DNA of 64,000 nt from Ilex aquifolium (Eukaryota; Streptophyta; Magnoliopsida; Aquifoliales; Aquifoliaceae): NCBI GenBank assembly GCA_951799425.1, contig OX637392.1, positions 39,384,593 through 39,448,592 of the forward strand, read 5' to 3'. Below are positions 58,407 to 64,000 of this stretch, one piece after another. The notes beneath the pieces were generated by a model. It worked only from the letters and a program-made list of their open reading frames with translations. It ran no database searches and was not told where the DNA came from. The stretch's first letter is position 1. Every line of letters starts with the position of its first letter. The position numbers were made by a program, and so were the translations under genes.

Positions 58407-59648
58407 TCACAATTCTTTGTTTTCAATTTTAAAATTTTCAATTAAGGAATTGTTAAGAGACTCCTTTTTCAAAGATATATTTTGAATCTTGAGTTTCTCA
58501 TTTTCAAGTTTCAAAATGCAATTTTCATTTGACAAAACAGTGAGCTTCGTTTTGAGATCCTTATGACTCTTGATAATATCAAGCAAATCCTTATGCAAGT
58601 CATGCATGAAATTATACATATCATCATAAGATAATTCGTTTTGCTCATTTGATTGAGATTTCACCTCTTCATTTCCCCCTAAGCCCATGAAGCATAGATT
58701 TGTTACCTCATTATTTTCTTTATGATCGGAGCCACTATCATCACTATCACTCCAAGTTTCCTTCATTGCAACCTTGTTGTCCTTTTTGTAGGACTTCTTT
58801 AATGAGGGACAATTTTTCTTTATGCGTCTAGGCTTGTTCCACTCATAGAAAATAATTCCATTTTTCTTTGAATTTTCACCTCTTTGAAATGGACCTTGAT
58901 TCTTTAAGAACCTTTTGAATTTTCTTGTGATGAATACAAGTTCTTCATCGCTATCTTCCTTTACCTCATCATTCACTTCATTTGAAGTTTTGGTTGACTT
59001 GAATGCTATATTTTTCATTTCCTTTTTCTCTAGCTCTTCATCTGTTTTAATGCTCATTTCATAAGTCATAAAGGAGCCAAGAAGTTCTTCAAGAGGAAGT
59101 GCTTTTAGATCCTTTACTTTAATAATGACAATCACTTTAGCATCTCATGATCTTGAAAGACACCTAAGAAGTTTTCTCACAAGTTCCTCATTGGCATAGG
59201 ATCTACCGAGATATTTAAGAGCGTTAATAAAGTTAGTAAAATATGTGAACATTTGTGATATGCTCTCATGGGGTTCCATCTTAAATAGCTCATGGTCATG
59301 TACAGACATATTTATTTTGGATTCCTTAACTCTACTAGTTCCTTCATGTGCGACTTCAAACATATGTCATATTTCTCTAGCGGTTTCACATGTAAATATG
59401 CAATTGAATTCACTCATGTCCAATGCACAATATAATGTATTCATTGCCTCGTTATTGCTAGTGTGTGCCTTATTTTTATCGCTAGTCCACTCTTTCTTAT
59501 CTTTTGTAGGTTTTTTGTATCTATCTTCAATGATATCCCATAAGGCAGCATATAATGACAATATATATATTTTCATCTTAGCCTTCAAAGCCATTTCCAT
59601 TGAAAAATGAAGGTCTAGAGATGAATTGCCCTTCAACAATGTTTCCAC
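58407..59648 (-). mobile_element. SIRE-like copia gag remnant
   Basis: Minus-strand words AALWDIIEDRYKKPTKDKKE, ESISQMFTYFTNFINALKYL and DLKALPLEELLGSFMTYEMS are typical of the SIRE/UBN2-type gag. They are followed by a degenerate zinc-knuckle region and a Lys/Glu-rich coiled coil. Broken by several changes. Confidence 0.85.
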
Positions 59649-59703
59649 CTAGGGTTGCCATAATCTTTTTGCTCTAAATTTTGTTACACACTATTGCTTA
59701 AAA

Positions 59704-59721
59704 CACTTGCTCTGATACCAA
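59704..59721 (-). promoter_or_regulatory. SIRE-like primer-binding site
   Basis: The minus strand reads TTGGTATCAGAGCAAG next to the LTR end GGGCCAACA. It is the initiator-tRNA-Met type. Confidence 0.85.
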
Positions 59722-59734
59722 TTGTTGGCCCAAA

Positions 59735-62700
59735 TGTATACTACTTATAAATATCAACAAAAGTGAAAAACATTTATTTGACCAAAATAACCTTAACAAA
59801 CTACTTATTGCCTATCCTATCTTTCCGTAGTCAATAATATTTTAAATTATATATATAATTCTCACAGTTATGACTTGTGTGGACTGTTGAGCTTCCACCA
59901 AAATTGATACACTGCACGTTACTTACATTCATCACGTTACTTTACCCTTTTCTCTCTCCCCCTCTCTCTCCCCCACACATTAATTTACCCATTCAAATCT
60001 TGATCTGTCACTTTTTTTTCCCAACAATGTGCTTGAATGATGAACATCAAATCGAGGTCTTGGTCCATGGACACAAATTCTACTCCTAAGATGGAAAGAG
60101 GTTCGTGGATTCAAATCCAATGAGGAAGAATTAGGTTTATCTGGTTTGGTCATTCTAATTGGAGAAATTCAATTTGGTCAATCATTGTTTTGGCATGTGC
60201 ATTCTTCTTGTTGCTGGCATTTGAGTTCAGTTATTTGATGTCAAACCGAATAGGCCTCATCATGTTCGTCTTTATCACGTTTTTCTTTTTGCTCTTGCTT
60301 TTGTGTTCTCCTTTTCTCTCCCCTTCTTCCCTCCCCTAAAAACCAAAAGAAATCCAAGTAGGTTTTGTATTTATCTGATTAATCTTTTCTTTGTCTCCAT
60401 GGCAGGTGATGAGTTATGATATCCACACACAAATAGTGCTATGACAGTGGTTTCTGGTGTATTGGAAATTAGATGTAATTAGGTTCTAAAGATGGCATGA
60501 TAAACATTTGGAATTTGAGGTATATTAACTATCATGTAGTAAATATAGTCATATTTTGTTAAATAAAGATCTAGATTTATTCTAATATCGAATAGGGCTC
60601 TGGGTTGTCAAAGAGAATGTAAAATCCAAACAACTATTAACACTTCTTTCTTCTTTTATGTGAATTGGTTTGTTTGGCTAAAAGTAAGTTATCAACCTTA
60701 TTTTACCATTCTACTTTCTTTTCTTAAATTTTTTATTGTAATTTCGTGATATTGTTTTGTATCTGTTCTTTTAGTTATAATGCCTCCATTGGCCCTTAAT
60801 CGCCTTGGCTTGATTTGTTTATGTTTTTTGTTGTGACATATTTTGCGGTTGATCCTACCCTTTTTGCTCTTTAATTTTCATGCACTACTAGAATCAAACA
60901 TGATCATGTATCATCTATTATTGAATATTGTTTGAGCTTCACAATGACATTGCTGAGCAGCTTTCACTTGTTTTACCTATCAATGATGCAATGCTATTAT
61001 TTTTAGTGTGCTCTTAAAAATTAGTAAATTAGTAGCCTTCTTTGACAGAGGAATAATGGGTCCTAATTTATTATTGGTTTTTTGTGTTATTTCAACAGAT
61101 CTTATGCACTATTGATCTTTGATGACATCAAGGATCCAATTGACTTTGTTGGTCGAAGGAGATAATTTATAATGCCCAATGCTATGAAAACATCTCAAAA
61201 TACAAATCAGAAACCTAGTAAAGGTACTTGAATTTCTTATCGCCAATGTTTGAAAATCACTACTCTAATCCATATGTCATTCTGTATGTTGGTAAATGAT
61301 TAATTAAATTAGTTCTGTGAATGATACGTGATATGATTCTAGCTTAGTTCTAGCTTAGTAACGATGTACAAAATATATCTTTGTTTGAAATTTATTTTAT
61401 CATTATGGAATTTTGCCAAAGAATATGATTTGGGACATAATGGGAGTATCATACAATGGTGCTTAGATGGAATCAGTGAACTAATGGGTAATGTGATGCA
61501 AACTATTTACAAATATTTTTTCCTTTTTCTCTATTTTTTGAACAATCCTACATATGTTGTCAAATGCTCAATGTAGTGAATGATTGCTTATGACCATCGA
61601 TACCACACTAAAATTTTCATGTTTTTGGTAAATTATTCCTTGAAAACCTATTAAATGTTTCTTTGATTCCAATTTCAATTTGAGGTTGAATTGTAAAAGA
61701 GAATAAATCAATTACACACAACAAGGTACAATACATGGAGTGAGAAAAAATGGACTGAGACTACTGTTATCTATGCATACTTTCTTGGATGAAACACATA
61801 TGGCGAGAGTTATCTGATTTTGAGATGTTTCATTCTATGCCAGATTAAAATTTCATTCTATGCAATTAGATTGAATGAAACTTGTCTTTATTGATTCGAG
61901 CATGACCAAAAATAAACTAGCATAGAATGAATACATTATGTCAAGGCGTTGTGTGACGATGGATTCGTCAGCATAAACATCAATGTTGACAATCTTTTCT
62001 TTTCTTCTTGTAGCTATTTGGTTGTTGATTGTCAAGTGGTGGTCTTGTTGAGTTCCTCTATTTTTGACAGCAAGCAACAAATGGTAACTTCCAAACTAGA
62101 GTGTCAGCTCAATTAAACCCGATTCAATGTTGTCTATCGAACTCTAGTATTTATGTATTATGAGAGATATTTTTAAAAGAGAATGCTTCATTGTCCAACA
62201 ATGTAACAAATCTTTTTTTCCTTGCAGCACTATAAAGAATCTCAATTGTCATGTTGCCTAGCTATGTGGAAGAATTCTCAATTGTAGTTTATTGTTTTTT
62301 TGTTAGTGATACAAAAAACTGTGTTAGGTCATATTTGTTGGTGTGAAGGATGGGGCTATGGTGTTGATTTTCACAAAGAGAGCAAGAGAGTAGTCACTAT
62401 ATATTTTTTCTATTTTTTTGTTTGTGGTGGTAAAGTAGTTGTCTACATTTGTAGAATTTTCCCACATTTCATATATTATCTAATTGTTGTTTCTGTATTT
62501 GATTGTCTTCAATTTTATATTTTTGGCGCGTTCGATTTCTTAGATTGATCTTGGTTACTGTTTATGCCTTCTTAAGCCTTTCATTTTTGCTCATTACTAA
62601 TGTTTTATCATTCACCTATTTTAAGTAATAATAATACAAAAAATTCCAGTTCCTACAATGCTTAATTCTATGTGATTAATTTCCTATCGAAAATCAAACT

Positions 62701-62872
62701 TAAGTCAGATCATATAACTAAGAAATCAACTCTATTCAGGGGGGAAAAAAATGATGTTGACAATATATATTAGTTTTACTACATATACTTTGATTAATTA
62801 ATGAAATTACAAAAATAAAATCACAATTATAACTCCAATGGTTCAAGTGCAACGCACGTGTGCACCAACTAG
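59735..62872 (+). mobile_element. Helitron inserted in the copia LTR
   Basis: Starts TGTATACTACTTATAAATA (canonical TC start appears as TG) and ends with an AACGCACGTGTGC-type dyad and CTAG (62869-62872). It lies between A (59734) and T (62873), and removing it joins the LTR as CCCAAA/TGCAATC. 3.1 kb. No Rep/helicase was recognised, so it is non-autonomous. The interior has intron-like T-rich stretches and an AG/GTGATGAG border near 60406, but I cannot name a captured gene. Confidence 0.65.
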
Positions 62873-63436
62873 TGCAATCTAAAAGGGGATGAGGTTGAAT
62901 TAGGTTTTCTCAATTAATAGCAACTTAAAGATCAATTTCACTACGTGTGAAATTGCTTTGCTTAAATGTATATGAGTGAATATAGGATGTGCAATGAATA
63001 TGAGTATGAACAATTAATATGTATGAGAGTAAGAGAGAGAGAAGCAAACACAAGATCTATAGAGGGCACTTTGGCCAACGTCCTATCTCCTTCCTTCACT
63101 TGGAATTCCCCTTCACTTAGCTTGAATCTCTTCAATGGGTGAGAATCAAAACCCTTTACAATAGCCTTCTTCTTGATACCAGTAGAATCTCTCTCTACAA
63201 CACACTCAAGAATATTACACAGCTCACTCTATCTTGTTCAAGATTTATTTACAATACAAAGATCACTCAAGGGAATTGATTTATCACAATATGGCTTTCA
63301 AACTCAATATAAAATGACTTCCTCAAAGCTTGGTTTTAACTCTTGAAAATGCTTGAAAAAATCAACTCTTGAATTCCTTGCTCTTCTGTTTATATTTGGA
63401 GTCCAAAACAAGAGCCAACAAATATAATTTTTTAAA

Positions 63437-63880
63437 TCCCAACAGCATCTGGAGGACCATCCGGCACGCTAGATAGGCTACCAAATATGACCGTTACAAG
63501 CCGTTAGGCTATATCCGGCATGCCACATGCCCATCCGGCATTCTGGATGACTTATTCTCTTTATTTTTCATGTGTTGTTCAACCTCGATCATTCCCATGC
63601 ATCACATAGCAAATTCCAGAAGGTTTTGAAGGTTGTCCGGATCAGCATCTGGCATGCTTCCTAGTCTTCCCGATGCATGTTGTGCTTACCTGTCTACCAC
63701 ACTCATTCGGCAGGCCGTTTGTGTCATCCAGCATGCCTCCTAGTCTTCCGGATGACACATCCGGACTTCCGGATGCCTGAAGATCTCCAAGCCACACGCC
63801 TAGGCTGCCTTCCTCTAGCATGCCCATCCGACATGCCCTTGCCACTTGCAACTGGCATTCCAGATGTAGCATCCGGTCTT
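63437..63880. repeat. CATCCGG / GGCATGCC word cluster in the SIRE-like LTR
   Basis: About 20 copies of (C)ATCCGG, TCCGGA, GGCATGCC and close variants, upstream of the minus-strand TATA-like site. Confidence 0.75.
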
Positions 63881-64000
63881 TCGGCTGAGGTTCTTGATGA
63901 TATTTTCACCTTTGCCATTTTCACACCATTGTCATTTCTTTTCTGTTCAATTATTCATTTTACATCTAACCTTGTCTACGCACTTAGTACAAGTATTAGT

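Larger units (their letters stand above)
59723..64000 (-). repeat. 5' LTR of the SIRE-like element (runs off the window), with nested Helitron
   Basis: On the minus strand the LTR ends at 59723 (...GGGCCAACA). Only 12 bp of LTR lie left of the Helitron (59723-59734); the rest is 62873 to beyond 64000. It includes a U3 rich in CATCCGG- and GGCATGCC-type words (63437-63880), a TATAAA-like site (minus, 63389-63394) and a long R/U5. No matching 3' LTR was found near 22000. Confidence 0.75.

Overview
This window is nuclear DNA of a flowering plant, almost certainly a eudicot. It holds one intact host gene, a PLS-class pentatricopeptide-repeat (PPR) gene that resembles Arabidopsis At4g20770. Nearly everything else is transposable elements, many nested inside each other. 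I called elements from terminal motifs, target-site duplications (TSDs), primer-binding sites (PBSs), polypurine tracts (PPTs) and protein remnants read directly in the sequence. No database search was possible, so family names are my recognition of these signatures.

Layout. 1-363: a TRIM (tiny non-coding LTR element) inserted in the pol end of a copia element, whose tail and 3' LTR run to 9099. 839-8739: a 7.9-kb CACTA transposon with 14-bp inverted ends and a TTC TSD. It has no transposase but carries pieces of at least three host genes: a P450, a plasmodesmata-located-protein (PDLP)-like receptor gene and an OTU/SEC-C protease gene. It also carries a 2.8-kb minisatellite, so it is a Pack-CACTA. 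9100-12300: AT-rich intergenic DNA with a Tourist-like MITE. 14203-16533: the PPR gene, minus strand. 17733-21314: a 3.6-kb near-palindrome with TG/CA ends and a TTTAC TSD, which looks like one LTR integrated twice head to head.

22200-64000: a SIRE-like copia element on the minus strand, interrupted many times. Two solo LTRs sit in it (24543-26882 and 27016-32066, the second carrying a hAT transposon). It also holds a 25.7-kb insertion at 32167-57821 and a Helitron in its LTR at 59735-62872. The insertion is itself a nest: a non-autonomous Athila-like element contains a Helitron, a MULE and a Tat-type gypsy (37900-55668). The Tat element contains a gag-only element (43719-53353), which contains a third solo LTR (44001-46668). 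The order of insertion follows: SIRE, then Athila-like, Tat, gag-only element, solo LTR.

Themes. (1) The LTRs carry clusters of short repeated words, often perfect palindromes (CGTTCGAACG, GTACCGGTAC, CATCCGG-type, TTGTACTGGTTCA-type). In three families these lie upstream of a TATA-like or TTTAAA-like site. One word cluster is shared by two unrelated LTR families. (2) The Tat element has an array of about 20 small hairpins whose two arms show compensating changes. (3) One AT-rich minisatellite is shared by a CACTA and a MULE. (4) The palindromic LTR product at 17733-21314 and the three-gene Pack-CACTA are the most unusual single objects.
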